Assembly: GCA_964352905.1 (NCBI GenBank)
Contig: CAYGTS010000003.1
Coordinates: 1-41,048, forward strand
DNA length: 41,048 nucleotides
Origin: CAYGTS01 sp964352905
Lineage (GTDB): Bacteria > Pseudomonadota > Gammaproteobacteria > JAHCLG01
Reading direction: 5' to 3'
Part shown: one piece after another, positions 41,006-41,048 of the stretch
Position numbering within the stretch: the stretch's first letter is position 1
How the letters are laid out: each line of letters opens with the position of its first letter
The notes under the pieces: model-generated
What the model saw: the letters and a program-made list of their open reading frames with translations, nothing else
What the model was told of the DNA's origin: nothing
The model's database searches: none
Position numbers and translations under genes: made by a program

Positions 41006-41048
41006 TATTCACCATGTAGATGGGAACGCCCATATTTGGGCTAAAAAC
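41006..41048 (-). repeat. 43-bp palindromic repeat, copy 2 (inverted)
   Basis: The reverse complement of 36013-36055 with one mismatch. It runs to the last base of the window, so the repeat probably continues outside. The preceding gap (40821-41005) holds nothing else recognisable. Confidence 0.85.

Overview
The window is AT-rich gammaproteobacterial chromosome. It opens with the last codons of tuf, followed by the complete S10, spc and alpha ribosomal operons in the usual gamma order, and then switches to accessory DNA. The accessory half holds an OTU-type deubiquitinase-like protein, large orphan proteins with acidic tails, IS1111-type and IS3-type insertion sequences, and tRNA-anchored islands with DUF3363-relaxase genes. 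Together these suggest a host-associated member of the Legionellales (Coxiella/Legionella/Rickettsiella-like). That assignment is inference, because no 16S or marker search was possible.

Layout. (1) 1-14115: tuf end, terminator, rpsJ-rplC-rplD-rplW-rplB-rpsS-rplV-rpsC-rplP-rpmC-rpsQ; promoter; rplN-rplX-rplE-rpsN-rpsH-rplF-rplR-rpsE-rpmD-rplO-secY-rpmJ; promoter; rpsM-rpsK-rpsD-rpoA-rplQ. An alpha/beta hydrolase gene overlaps the end of rplQ. (2) 15138-19635: two small secreted proteins sharing a bidirectional terminator, two orphan genes, and a TetR repressor divergent from a Bcr/CflA-type MFS gene broken by an internal deletion. (3) 19718-32825: a tRNA with anticodon CAT carries a tandem array of two integrated elements, marked by three copies of a 42-bp tRNA 3' segment. 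Element A (about 9 kb) has an integrase, an AlpA-like protein, a deoxyribosyltransferase-fold protein, a MOBP/DUF3363 relaxase, a remnant of an abortive-infection-like gene, a 442-residue orphan convergent with an S-adenosylhomocysteine-hydrolase-like protein, a LuxR-type regulator, a receiver-only response regulator and a small orphan. Element B (about 4 kb) is a deleted relative. It keeps the integrase C-terminus fused to the end of a LuxR gene, a second receiver gene, a DUF4238 protein, an AbiE toxin-antitoxin pair and the same 200-bp right end. (4) 32826-41048: an orphan ORF, an 894-residue two-membrane-segment protein, a structured repeat next to an IS1111-type transposase fragment that is itself cut by an IS3-family element, a gene remnant, and a 931-residue protein with a C-terminal OTU protease domain. 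An inverted copy of the structured repeat closes the window.

How it works together. Region 1 is core translation and export machinery. Region 3 reads as mobilizable islands that carry a relaxase but no visible transfer apparatus, with a duplicated LuxR/receiver control module and defence-type cargo. Region 4 looks like effector-type host-interaction genes in an IS-disturbed neighbourhood. The least explained parts are the AHCY-like/442-residue pair, the tandem att structure, the 894-residue protein and the complex inverted repeat.
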